Positions 1-12,405 of a stretch of 64,000 nucleotides of DNA are shown in pieces. Under the pieces are notes generated by a model. That model saw nothing but the letters and a program-made list of their open reading frames with translations, did not search any database and was not told where the DNA came from. Position 1 is the first letter of the stretch. The number at the start of each line of letters is the position of its first letter. The position numbers and the translations under genes are program-made. Where the stretch lies: NCBI GenBank assembly GCA_013400975.1, contig WBMZ01014087.1, positions 216,500 to 280,499 of the forward strand, written 5' to 3'. The DNA is from Atrichornis clamosus (lineage: Eukaryota; Chordata; Aves; Passeriformes; Menuridae).

Positions 1-3000
1 AGTGGGGAATGATGTGTTTTCCTCTCCATTCAGGGATACCACATGACCCAGGATTTCCTTAACAGGAATGAACATTTGTGTAACATACAGTTGAGGAAAA
101 ATATCTAAATATAATTTGTCCAGTAAATGGATGATTTCTTACATAGAAGTGAAAGAACTGTGTTAATTTATCTTCCAAAAGACAGTATGTAAAATGTTGT
201 CTTTTCAAAGTTAAATTGAAATCTGAACCGTACAGAAGGTGTCAGACTGTGAAGCAACAATACATGTGCTTCATTTGCCTTCAGATAAGAAATGCATTTT
301 CTATTTTGAAGTTTCTGAAGTTTTCTGTAATTTTCTGAACTACAAGTCAGAGTTAATACGGACAGCATCTATTTCATGCTTGTTCCCCTTTGATTTTAGT
401 AAAGATATTTCTGGCATCATTAGGAAAAGATATGCTTGAACTAAAATGTTGTGGGGATTTTTCTGTTTGTTTGCTGGCTTTTTTTGTTTTGGTGAGGTTT
501 TTATGGTTGTTGCTGTATGGATGGTTCTGAAAAAGATGTTCCAGTGCTCTCTACCATCTCATGATAACACAACTTTTGAGGCAACCAGACTGCTTGTTTA
601 ACAGGAAATGGTGAATGGGCCCTTGGACTTCTCCAGAATTATTCTGACCAGTATGGATTACCAAAGGACTCTGCAGATCTTAGGATAAGTCCAGTTTTCA
701 GAGGTCAAACCTCTATTTCCTGTGGGATTTCTGTGAAAAAAAGAATGTATTGATGGTACTGTACAGGCAGAAACCTCAAGAATTTCTGTCTAGTACCATC
801 TAAGATGTGCAATCTAGTTCTAAGCAAACTATTTTAGGTGCAAGAAGCAGTACAGCTGAAATGGTTCCTGAATTAAATTTTCTCTTTCAAAAAACAAGAG
901 AAGAAGGTACTTTCCAAGTACAAGAGAGGAAGATTGTGAGTCTCTGTGGCCATTAACTCAAGATATGAGATTAGACTTTGTGTGACCATAGATTAACGTC
1001 TTAAATATAGGTTTTACATGTGATCTTTTCCTACTACATTTGTGCAATCTGGTTTTGAGGTTGTGAGGAATATTGTTAATTGGGACCCTTGTCTCTGGAA
1101 TTTCTTCCCCTTGATAGCAGCACAAAAACAAATCTTATTTGAGAGAGAGGTATTTTTTCTTAGTCCTGGTGAAACTTTGTGTTTTTTCTTAGTTTCACAG
1201 TCTTCAACTTAATGTAAGAATAATAAAAACACCTCACTTATAAGCCAAATTCACTTAATGTTAATTTTAGTTTACTCCGAATCAGCTCCATTTACTCAAG
1301 CCTGTTGTTTTCTATGATTTTCATTTTCTTGAACCTCCAAAATTTACCAAAATAAGTCTAAATAAACATGCATCAATATTGTTGCTGTATTTATTGCCTG
1401 GTGCAGTAATATTGGTAGTCATGTCTAATATTTGACCATATTCTTGTTCAAAGTATTTCTTCCCATATTTTCATCTGAGAATATAGAGATTTAAAAAATT
1501 ACACAATTCTCAATTTTATTGATGGCCAACAGATGGTCTTGTTGTGGTTGCCTTTTAAACTCATGGTCCAATTCTACCTTTAAAACATTACTCTTGTTGC
1601 TTTGGGTTTTTTTAACCCTTTGAAAATCAATATTTTATTCCATAATTATGTTTCAATTATGATTTTATGATTTGGTCTGATGACTGATTTATGATTTATT
1701 ATTTGCTGATACACTGCATCAGTAATTCTATCTGTTTTATTTACCTAGGATCCTGGTTTTAACATTTACAAATTTCTTTTTTTTTTTTTTAATAATTTCA
1801 TCTTATTTCCAAGAGAGTTTGAAAGACCATTTTATTACGAATTATATCATCTACCTCACTACTAGAGACACTAAAGTGACACATTTGTTCATCTTGAGGC
1901 ACATTTTTAAAGAATGATCACGCTTAATATGGATTCAGACCCTTCCATGGCTGTCCTCTGCAGTGTTGATTTTTACTCTGGATCCCCTCTGTTGGGAATC
2001 AGATAGTGAGGCTTGCGTCAGCATGCAGAAATCTTGGTGGATTATGTTCCATTCTTACGGGGTTTTTTTCCGTTTTCATTTTCAACTCTATGTCTTGGAT
2101 TTCCTAATGTCACCTGGTATGTCTCTGTATACCTGTTGTGATACACGTCTCAAAGAGTTTTCAATGACTCTCATTTGAACTCTGGCATCTGTCTCAGGAC
2201 ACTCGTTACTGTGATCAGTAGCATGTAGATAAAGTTGTCCTCATGGCTGAAAGAATTAGATATCCTCCTGCTCTCCAAAACATATACTTTCAGAAAGTCT
2301 GTGCTTGAAGTTTCCAATTTTGCAGACTTTATCTATCTGGAGCATTATGTGTTCAAGAAATAATATCATATATCTATATTTGAGCTGCACAGATAAATAT
2401 ATTTGCATGCACAATATTACTCCATCTCTCTTCATATTAATGCCACTGTAGCTTCTGTAGCATCGAGGAGGTAAATATTAATTCTGATGGTAATAATAAA
2501 GGTTCTATACTTTGCCAAATTGTTTAATGACAACCTTGCAAATTAATTCAGCGTTAAGATCAAAAAATACAAACCTATATGATAATATAGCTGCTAGCAA
2601 ATTTTAAGTAACACAGAGATCTTCAACAGCTTCTCAGAATGTAGCAGGCTTGGGTAGTCATGTAGATTTTTCAAGTACAGTGCCTAGTAATATTGATATT
2701 TTAGGTGGAATTTGGCTGCAGGCTTGATATAGAATACATTCTGACCAGAATGCAAATTTATTTTTCCCTAAAGATATACCAATATAAGTAATACAATTGT
2801 TTTTCTACACTTTGCACTATTTCTTTGTTGTTTTGTTTTGTTTTCATTTGGTTTTGATTTTCTTGAATCAGTCCAAGGAGAACGACAACCACTGCAAAAT
2901 TGTTAAACAGAGTTATGGTCTGGCAAACATGCTTCTGTAATTCTGTTGCTAACTGATGTTTGTTTCATTTAGCACTGAATAAGACCTTTTTAGCAGTTTG

Positions 3001-4337
3001 TATCCTTTCTGGAATTGTTGGTATTTCTCTAATTGTCAAAACTAACAAATAGCTTTATAGGTCTATGATTCAGTCCTGATTCTTTGGCAGGCCAGAGAAC
3101 AACACATACTGTGAATGTCCATAAAATATTTAGGTTGAAACATGGTGTCCAATTACCCTACACAGATTAGGATATTTTCAGTTAAAATAGCAAAAGTTGT
3201 TATAACCCTACAATTGCATTGTTTCGCTTTTAAATTTCTTCTGATGAAAAGTTTTCTTCTGCGGTGTCCCAAATTCTCAAAAATTAGGTGCTTAAATTAG
3301 GTAAGATTTCTAGTTTGATAAACTACTTGCCTATTTTTCTTCTCTGAAAGAATAATCATTCCATATTTTTTACATAATATTTCTTTATACTAACATTTTT
3401 TAGTTATATAAACACCATGTACATAAGTTTTCTAAATACCACTGTGGAACAAGAAATTGCCATGTCATATGAGTTTTGCAATGTTCTTTGGTTTTTCTTG
3501 CTTATTTACTTTATTGTGCCATTTGGCTGTTAAGTAAATTATTCTTATTTGTATCATGAAATCATGGTCTAATATTATTTAGGATCTTGAATTTCTATGA
3601 ATTCCCTGGGGTCAACAGCATTCAGTCAAGACTAAAAACAGTGTGCTTTACACAGTCCAGTTTTATTAAAACAGGAGCCAAGACATTGCTGAAGAAATGC
3701 CTTGATAATCAGAAAAATATACAAAAATATTATTCTTCCCAAATTATGCATTATATTCCAATTCCTTTCTTCTCCTGTAGTAAAACACTACAATTTTCTG
3801 TGGGATATTCTGAAGTTATGCTTCAGTTGACCACAAGTGTTTTGTTCTAATTTCAGTTTGAACTAGGTATTAGATTTCAAATGTACAACTTGAAATATAA
3901 CTTGAAAGCAGAATGTTAATTTAAAGTGAATATCCCAATTTCAAGTTGTTGACATAGCTAATATCATAATTTTTTGTTTACAAATGTGTAAACTCACTTT
4001 TTTCCCCTTGTATAAAAATGAAAATATCTGTCTTTTGATACATAATAATGGTCAAAACACATGCTGGAATACCCGAGTATTTAGGGAACATATGTATAAT
4101 TTCCTGCCATTTTTCACACACGATTTTGAGAACCTTTTTTTTCCTATTTGAAATGAAAATAATGAGCACGTATATGATGGACACAAAAAGGAAAAGTAAG
4201 TGTTACCCCAAAAAGATGAGTCACCGGGTCAAACTCGGTGTCAATTAAACTAACGAAGGGGCTAAGTATATTATGTAACCAAAGAGACAGCTAGAAATAT
4301 CTGTTCTGAAACATCTACAGCCTAGATATAATGAATA
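1..4337. other. Non-coding AT-rich DNA, no gene seen
   Basis: No gene, exon or recognisable interspersed repeat could be supported here. The stretch is AT-rich with stop codons in all frames; open frames do not exceed about 90 codons and resemble no family I know. Visible low-complexity features are a G/T-rich patch around 455-510, a run of 14 T at 1777-1790 and a GTTTT-type repeat around 2824-2860. Old, highly diverged repeats could be hidden. Confidence 0.7.
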
Positions 4338-4646
4338 GGTGTGTGAATCGACACATTCAGGTAGCCAGGATAACCAGCAAGCCAGAGCTGAAACGCAAGG
4401 AGTAGATTTATTTCATTACCCTAGTAACACAGCCGGGCATCAGAGACACATGGGGACACAGGCTCCGTTTGGCTTAGTTCATCCTACAGCACAGTGGGGG
4501 GGAGGGGAGGGGAGGAAGGAGCTCACTGCCTGCCCCAATATAACAAAAGGCACACACAGTTTGTCACAAGGCTGTGCTTTTAGGATCTCTCTTCGCTCCC
4601 AGTAGGAGGCTCAAGCATGTCTGAGAGATTGTGTTGTCTCTACACA
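4338..4646 (-). mobile_element. Candidate LTR remnant of unassigned family
   Basis: This block is clearly richer in GC and CpG than its flanks. It begins with a TGTG run and ends near TACACA, so TG...CA ends are possible. On the minus strand an AATAAA signal lies near 4406-4411, as expected for an LTR polyadenylation site. I could not place it in a family and found no convincing target-site duplication. A purine-rich G tract occurs at 4495-4520. It could instead be a non-repeat GC-rich patch; the LTR reading is inference. Confidence 0.3.
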
Positions 4647-7600
4647 GGAATTGTACCTCTCAAAGCAGGCAGAGGATGAACAACACTAGGCTTAATAAAT
4701 GGAATTTTCCCACACCGGCATTTTTAGCATTCCCAGCTTCAAGGTCACTATGAATAAAATTATTCCCACCTCCTCACCCAATCTACCGGTTTTAACCCTT
4801 TCCTTCCAACAGTAGATAAATAGAGGAAACTGTAGGTTACCTTGGAAAGTGCTGCTGAGCTGTGGAAGCATTATAGAAGGGCAGGTGTAATGCAGAAGAC
4901 TGATTGACCTAGAAAGAAAGAACCATCCCATGCAACTGGGTGAGAGTCCAGAGATGGAGGCTTTGATTTTTGGATAAGAGGACATATCTGAAACCCAAAG
5001 AAGAAGCTGCACCTCTGTTTTCCTGCATTGCCTTTTCCTGCAGAAATATAAAACAGAGCTCTTCATGGAAGTGGTTAAGGGCACATTAACCTACACAAGG
5101 CAAAAGCTTCCTAATAGCACACAACCTTCTAAACTTTGAGCTTTAACTCAAGTTTTGTTGTCCATGAAGTTGGTGACCTAAACTAACAATGACAAAATAT
5201 GGGCAAGGATGATGGAATATGAAGCCTAATCAAAGTGAGTACTGTCTGATCCCATTATAAATGGAAACAAATCCTTTGTAGGTGTTTGTGTCTTCCAACA
5301 TCTAGGGACTGCAGGGCATGCATAGGTCAAAGCAATAGTCTGCTGCTTCTCAAAGCACTTAACATTGAAAACTGTTTTATCTGCACTAGAAAGGGAAATT
5401 GAAGACAACTGACAGGGATAGTGTTCCCACAGAGAGTACTTGTCAACTATAAAATGCACCACTGGTTTAAAATGAAAGCCTATATTGTTTTATATCAATA
5501 AATTGATATGTTTATCAGGGACTTAATTCATCACAGATGTGGTAAAAATGGTAACGTGTCTCAAACTGTTAAAACTCAGAGCTAGAAAAAAAGAAATACA
5601 AAAAGAAATGGCAGAAGTGATGTGAAGAATAAGAACTCAGAAAAAAAGCATTAAAGTGACTCAGAGAACAGGAAAAAAAGCCCCACTTACTGCGAGAAGG
5701 TCAAAGAAAATTAGTGGATACCAATTAATGATTAAAGCATGTGCAATTAGAACATTGTAAGAAACAAATAGGGGTAATTTCTTCGACCACTGGTAATACT
5801 ACTTGGTTTTGATAATAATATATAAAAAAACAAATTTAAGAAATGCAAAGGGGATGGAGTTAATGCAGCCTGAGGGAGAAGATATATTCCTGCTTCTAAA
5901 ATATTGATCAAACTCATAAATTCAACTGCTTTACATTCACCATAAATCTGTTGGTTTTCCTAAGTTTTAAGGATGTATTCTTTAATTTTAAAAGACAAAA
6001 TTATATATATATGAAAAATAATTACATCATTTAAATTTAGTCAAAGATAAAAGTGAAAGTTAATTAAAAATTTTCCAAAAGATGTGTTTTGACAAAAAGA
6101 AAAATAACTCTCTTCTGTATAGAAAGGAAGATGAAAACCTTAAAATATGGTGCAGTGTAGGACATAGAACACATACTAAAAATCTGAAATATCCAGGTTT
6201 GATCAAGAAACTTGAAACAAGGAACATATATTTCCTGCATGCAAACAAGTTAAGCATCAGAACAATGACTGAGAAGAGAAAAAGACCTCACTTACTCTGT
6301 TTCAGTAGAAAAAAAGTTGAAAATTTCCAAATGAGTGAAGTATAACTTATGTCATACTTAAAAATTTACTTTGAGTAGAAGGGAGTAATTAGCTGATACA
6401 GTCCATACATGAATGAATGAAAACATGTATTTCACTTTAATAGAGCTTTAAAAAAAATAGCAAGTAATAGAACATTAGACTCTTGCTCACTTCTAGAAGT
6501 AATAAAACATGCTGTCATGAGTTTTCTCTGTATTATTCAGGCAGAATGAAAAGCTAAAAATTGTAAGCAATTCATTCATGCCTTTGGGGAAATAAAAGAA
6601 ATGAATGTAAATAGAGGTTTTAAATGAGTTTATGTCCTGCCTGACCTTTGCAAAAAGCCCTTACTTAATAATACCAACACAGAAGATTATCAAATAAATT
6701 AGATTTGTCCAAACACAGTTGCATAGTTTTGAGTTCCATGTAATTATGAATATAAGATTCATTGTTAGTAGTGACTGATAGTAGTAACGTTTAGTCTAAA
6801 TCAAATCCTCTATTGTAGGGAAATATGCACATTATCAAGAGAGCATTCTTGCCTTGAACTGTTTACTACATCCCAGAAACACTTATATAGGAGATTAACT
6901 TCATGCATCTATGTAGTCCCACTGTTCATCTGATTTTGTGCTTGGTGTCATTGTAATCAGATATATTTACACTTAAAAGATATGAGTCTACATAGACAAG
7001 ACAAATAAAAAGCAAGGGAAAAATATATTTTCCTCCTTATGTAAAGAAGGAGCTGAGAAACTACTCAAGGCATTAGGTTATGGTTTTGCTGTAATCATAT
7101 TTCCAGTTAATTCTTGGAAATCATAACTGGAATTCAAAATGAAATTAGTGCATGTAATGGCCTGCATCTGTTCTGTGAATTCAGGTTTCCTTTTAAAGCC
7201 TGAGTAAAAAAAAAAAAAGGTAATTTCTGTCCTTCTTACAGAGAGGGGACACACTACATTTCAGGGCTCTCAGAAAACTTCTGGGTATGGTAATTCAAAA
7301 ATATCCTCTGGTAGCTATGGAAAGAAATTGAGTCACAGTCTCACCAAAATGCCTCTCTTTATTTTGTGTTCTGATGTTTAGACCCAGGAAATTCAGATTC
7401 TGGATTTAACTGTGTAATTCTACAGACAGTAAAATATACACAGTACTATAATTATTTTCTGCACTTTTTTGGGGTTTGGTTTCTGGTTTTAAGGTTGGGG
7501 GGGGGTTTTTTGTTTGGGTGTTTTTTTTTTGTTTTGGGTTTTGGTTTTTTTTGGTTTGGGGGGCTTTTCGGTAAATATGTTTTCAAATGATGCACAAAAA

Positions 7601-8740
7601 ACCCCCAAATTAATAAACTCTGGAGTTGAGAGGAATGTAAGGGTTCCAATTCAGCCACTGGAAGTCAAATGCTGAAAACTTTAGAAAATAATGGAATTTT
7701 AACCTAAAAACAAACTTTCGTCTTAGATAAGACTAAATATACTTTATATCTTGTCACAGACAAGGGGGAATATCAGGAAATGGGAAAAAAACCCCGGGTT
7801 ATACATATGTCTGTTTTAATTGTCTCTGGTAAAGATAGAAGAAAGACTGTGCTGCACATTGGAGAGAGTTTGGCTTTGGAAAAATCCTCCTCTGGAAGCG
7901 TACTTTAGATAGAGTAGGAGCTGTGCTTCTGGTAGACTCAGGTTTCTTGAAATTGCTTAATAGGAACTGTGGGTGCAATGATGTTAAAGATACCACAGCT
8001 TTGAATGAAATCCAGTAGAAATCAAATCTCTAAGCAGAAGTGCACAGAGGCCCAGATTCCACCCCAGCTGCAGTGCCTTTCTATTGACTTGCTCCAGACT
8101 TTTAGAAGCACTAAGCCAGTAGAAGACTGCTGGAAAAATCCCAGGTGGAAATTAGGCCATCTGAGTCTGCACCACAGACTGCAGATGACTGCGTCACAGT
8201 AGGTTATTAATTCACTGTCAAAACCCAGTGGCAAAGAGACAAAAAGCAAAAGCTTGCTGGCAAAGGAGAAAGTGAATGAAAAGAGTACTAAAAATGAAAT
8301 ACTTTCTTTTATCATATGTGTATAAGGCATACCTCTTCCTAGGGAAATATTATTGGGAACATTACTTCAGGGCATTACTCCATAATGAAGTTTGTTATCC
8401 TCTCCATCATCACAGATGCATATTTGGCCATTCTGTCTCCATCTCATCAAGTACATACTCAATGATAGGGTAGAAGAAACGAAGACAAAAATTTTTGCCT
8501 TGTTTCCAACATGTTTGATGTGAACTCACTCTGAGATCTGAGGAAATCCAGTGAAATAAATTGTGACACATTTAATGCTAAGGATTAAAACATGCACTTG
8601 TGAATAATTTATATCATTTGCCCACAACCAAACCTGAATATTATCATTACCTTTTCAATTTTCCTTCCTTTTCCAGTGTTGCTCTTAATTCTTTGAAAGT
8701 ACGTGAGTCACTTTTGAAACATTCTAAAACAGACTTATGA
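4647..8740. other. Non-coding AT-rich DNA with a G/T-rich tract
   Basis: No gene is supported. A minus-strand open frame of 130 codons at 4692-5084 matches no family I recognise and has no codon or motif support. Low-complexity elements are a short AT repeat at 6002-6012, an A run at 7207-7219 and the G/T tract listed separately at 7468-7564. The rest looks like ordinary unique sequence. Confidence 0.7.
7468..7564 (+). repeat. Strand-asymmetric G/T-rich low-complexity tract
   Basis: Nearly every base on the plus strand is G or T, with runs of nine G (7497-7505), several runs of three G, a run of six G near 7558-7563 and a run of ten T at 7521-7530. Such G-run spacing could allow G-quadruplex or purine/pyrimidine-type structure. 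The minus strand reads as an artificial Lys/Pro/Asn-rich open frame, which is a by-product of composition and not a gene. Confidence 0.85.
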
Positions 8741-8800
8741 AATCATAGCTCATAGAATTAAAGGGACTGGAAAATACTTCCAGAGGTCACCAGGTCCATC
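8741..8800 (-). mobile_element. Old CR1 LINE 3'-end stub
   Basis: The plus strand shows the reverse complement of a CR1 3' terminus: two CATAG-type words (near 8744 and 8751) followed by a diverged form of the 'aaagggactgg...ccagaggtcaccaggtcca' block that opens many bird CR1 insertions when read antisense. Similarity fades after about 8800, so this is a short 5'-truncated and much diverged copy. Recognition is from memory of CR1 structure, not from a search. Confidence 0.6.
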
Positions 8801-10568
8801 TTTTGTAATTAAAGCTTGGCCAATATAGAGAGGTTTTCTCATAGTCAACTAAGCTTTTTTTACTTTTTTTAATTCCAAAATACTACTACATGTATTTTCT
8901 TCTTTCAGGAAGTTTATGGTCTCAATATACAAGGTGAAATGCTAACTGGATATTAATATCAGGGAAAAGTAACAGACTGGCTTACCATAATGTACAAGAG
9001 CTGTGCATTAGCAGTATACAAAGGATTGTTATGATTCATATCTGGATTTCTGAGGCTTGAATGAGGTCTCTGTCCTTTCTGAGATTAAATGTGGGAGGGT
9101 GAGAATAGAATACAATAAAGTTTAAACAAACAGTAAAACCTGTTGCATTAACCCACTAATTTTCTTTGAATTGTAGGGTTATTCTTTCTTCTTTTTATTT
9201 TTGTGATTTAAATTTAAGAAATTATTTGTAATGTACTGGGAAAAGAGACGTGAAAAGCAACTTTATTTCACTTTTAGTCGCACCAATGGCTCGTGTCTTC
9301 TTTAAAAATCTTTTGTAATGTGGAATATTAAAACCAGATGCCTACTTCTTCAGATGAGTTGAAACTTTCAGCATGAGGATATGTTTGAATGCAGCATTAC
9401 CATGGCTTTTGCTCACTGCCTGATATGCACATGACAAAAGAATTGTTTCAACAGCAAAATATTTTCAGAGAAAATCTGCATTTTGAAAGGCATATCACTG
9501 CTAAAATACTGTACACTGGCATCTTGTTACCCATGTGTTTCAGTTCCAGCATGAAGGAGGATATAACAGAAAAGCTATCATCTTTGCTGCAGAGGAGTAT
9601 CAGGTGATATATAGGGAGGAGCTGGACAAATAAGCTTAATAGACTATCTGTAAGGCTGATCCCTTAAATGTAAATTATGGCAACTATCAGGAGGTTTCCT
9701 GTGATCCCAGTGAGCTGTCATGGTGGCTGGGAGATAATATGATGCTGTGTAAGTTTTATGTCTCCTACTTCTCAAAGTAGATAAGCAGTATTTCTAATCT
9801 GCCATAGTCCGTGGGCAACCATACTGGAAAGGTATCATACTGGATGCAAAACAGTATTTTGGTCCTCATTTGGCTTTGGTTTTCTTCTTATTCTTCTTTG
9901 GCTCTTGAGGCCAGCTTGTTTTTCATAGTTTCTGAGACATGGATCACTCTGAAAGTTACTCTTTTACTGTACTGTTTCAGCTGGATTTGTTGAGATTGGT
10001 ATCTGTGGTCAGCTATGTCTGCTGGAGGGCTCCTATGAAGTAGTAGTGTGGTACTAAACTGAAGCCTACAGCCAAATAACAGTGACGAATAATACCAGAT
10101 CATAAGCAGTACCTAAACTCTAAAAAAAAAAAAAAAAAAAAAATCAGTGGAAAGATATATATATATCTGACAAGAAATTAAGGTTTGTTCTCAGCTTCCA
10201 TATAAGTTTGTCCTTATTCCCGCATTAGAGTCACCTGTTTGCACTGGTTTCTGAAAAGAAATAAGGGACTGCATACTGGTTATTTATCAGTTCATTAGTA
10301 GATTCTCTATTTGTAAACTGTGGGATGGATAGAAACAGGCTGTTACACAAATATTTATTAGTATTTTATATACACTCTTTAAGAATCACCTTGAATGATT
10401 GCATTTTATCCTCTGGAGGTAAATTTAATTATTTTAAAAGTCATTTCAGATAGAGAAACAAAATCAACTGTTCACGAACCTATGGTAATAATTTAGATAT
10501 CTCAAATACCACAAACTGTTATAGGATCTAATTAAGCTACCATTACCCTACAGAAATCTTCTAAGGAG
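8801..10568. other. Non-coding DNA ending in a long A run
   Basis: No gene is supported. The notable elements are an uninterrupted run of 22 A at 10122-10143 and an AT palindromic repeat at 10153-10168. Open frames of 60-72 codons resemble nothing known. Confidence 0.65.
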
Positions 10569-11290
10569 TGTTGTGGTTTGACCCTGGCTGGATGCCATGT
10601 GCCCACCAAAACCATTCTATCAATCCCCTTCTAAACTCCACAGGGGAGAAAAAATATAACAAAAAGCTCAGTGGTTGAGATAAGGACAAGAAGAAATCAC
10701 TCAGCAATTATTGTCATAGGTAAAACAAACTCAGAGAAATTAATTTAGTTTATTATAAAGCAAATCAAAGCAGAGTAATAAGGAATAAAATCAAATCTTA
10801 AAACACTTTCCTCCCATTCTTCCCTTCTTCCTGGGCTCCACTTCCAACTCCTCTACCATTATCCCCCAGGTGGCACATGGGCATTGGGAATGGAGGTTGT
10901 AGTCAGTTCATTATGTCCTGTCTCATCCAACCTTTCTTCCTCATACTCTTCCCCTGCTCCAGCATGAGATCCGTCTTATGGAAAACAGTTCTCCATGAGC
11001 TTCTCTAATGGGAGTCCTTCCCACTGGTTGCAGTTCTTCACAAAGTGACCCAGTGTGGGTCCCTCACAGGGGTCACAACTCCTGACAGCAAACCTGCTCC
11101 AGTGTGAGCTCCTCTCTCTCCACTACGCCACAGGTCCTGTCAAGAATCTTCTCCTTCATGGAATTTCCACGACCTCCTTCATTCATCCACCTGCCCCAGG
11201 ATGGGCTGCTGTTGGATATCTGCTCTGCCGTTAACCTCCATGGGCTGCAGGGGACAGCCTGCCTCACTGTGGTCTTCACCACAGGCTTTC
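10569..11290 (-). mobile_element. Avian ERVL-type LTR, minus strand, truncated at its 5' end
   Basis: The plus strand begins TGTTGTGGTTTGACCCTGGC, the reverse complement of the LTR 3' terminus, and is closely related to the end of the intact LTR at 27304-27886. On the minus strand an AATAAA polyadenylation signal is present around 10752-10757. The central part (about 10950-11240) carries repeated 'CTCCAGtGTGaG...CCCAC..GGTtgCAG' units of roughly 40-50 bp, a degenerate internal tandem array known in this kind of bird LTR. Similarity to the family stops near 11290, so the promoter-side (U3) part is lost. No internal gag/pol sequence adjoins it, so it is a truncated solo LTR. Frames across it (11073-11330 minus, 11104-11475 plus) are not genes. 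Confidence 0.85.
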
Positions 11291-12179
11291 TTTTGTGTTT
11301 AGCAGTTTTGCAACTCTTCTGTAGTTGCAACAGCCTCTTAATTAATATTAGTCAAGCCATAAAATGCTTTCTCAAATACCCATGTTTTCTGAAAAGCTAC
11401 ACCTATTCCATAATTACTAGGGAATGGTTATTCAATAGTTGGGTTATTTTTACAAAAGCAATTCAACCTTTATGATTAAAACCACTGGCAAACTTTGTGT
11501 CTGATTACAGTTCTATGTTAAAATAAAATAATACATCAATAAAAGCAGAGTTCCATTCCACAGCTCCCTGATTTCCTAAAGCAGAAATTTGAAGCACAGA
11601 TATAAAATGAATGAAAGACAAATTAAATTCTAGTATTGCCCTGTTTGAAAAAAAAGTGATGACTAATCTTGTACCCATCTACTTATTGTGGATTCAGTAT
11701 TTAAACTTTTGAAATAACAATTTGGAAATCCTTTCAGTACAGATAGAAGTTTTGAGATATTTATACTCAGAATTAATTCTGCATTATGCCTAGCTTAGAA
11801 GAATAGACTTGCCCTTACATTACAATAATATTTTTATTGAAGAACAGTTAATATTAGCTTGTATGAGATACCTAAAGTGCTTCTCCTTAAATTTTCAGGT
11901 ATTTCTATAAGGCAGTGGTCAGACAAAATTTCTTATAAAGATGGTGACTTTTGAGCAAAGGCAGGCATTCCTGTTGTTCTCATCTCCTTGCAGACAAAAA
12001 AAAAAAGGGTGTAAAACATCATTAAATGTGTTAGAATTTTTGGCTTGCTTTAGAAGAGCTCCATTATAATGATATTTTTACTATGCAGGGTTTTTTTCTA
12101 CATCTATATGAAGCAATTTAAAATTGCTAAACTGTGGCAACAGGTAGTAAAATTCTGTTATTATTTCTCAGCTCTCTGT
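11291..12179. other. Non-coding AT-rich DNA, nothing recognised
   Basis: Stop codons occur throughout, there is a 12-A run at 11997-12006 and no recognisable repeat or gene. The stretch may contain old unrecognised repeat sequence. Confidence 0.65.
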
Positions 12180-12405
12180 TAGGTTCACCCATCAAACACT
12201 CACAAATAAAGTTAAAAAGGATATATTAAACAAGTACTTTTTCTCAGAGAAAAACACAGAGGCATAGAAGTTAAAAGATCTGAGAATCCTGTGGGACAGG
12301 GATGCCCGGGTGAGACAGCAGCAACGAGATCGATGCTGGGTTGAACCAGGTCGCAGGAGACACCCTGGCTGGTGTGACTGGGGCAGGGCCAAGGCTGGGC
12401 GCACT
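12180..12405. other. CpG-bearing GC-rich patch, possible LTR remnant
   Basis: Around 12300-12405 there are at least six CpG dinucleotides in about 100 bp in otherwise CpG-poor DNA, next to an AATAAA at 12205-12210. High local CpG suggests either a relatively young insertion whose methylated cytosines have not yet decayed, or a constrained element. Two antiparallel open frames of 60-70 codons cross it, but neither resembles a known protein. I cannot assign a family. Confidence 0.3.

Noticed and set aside
4692..5084. 130-codon minus-strand open frame
   Set aside because: No recognisable family or supporting splice or promoter context.
7452..7658. Lys/Pro-rich minus-strand frame resembling a basic low-complexity protein
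   Set aside because: Direct product of the G/T-rich tract on the other strand.
11104..11475. 123-codon plus-strand frame with Leu/Cys-rich middle
   Set aside because: Starts inside the antisense of an ERVL LTR and runs into unrelated DNA.
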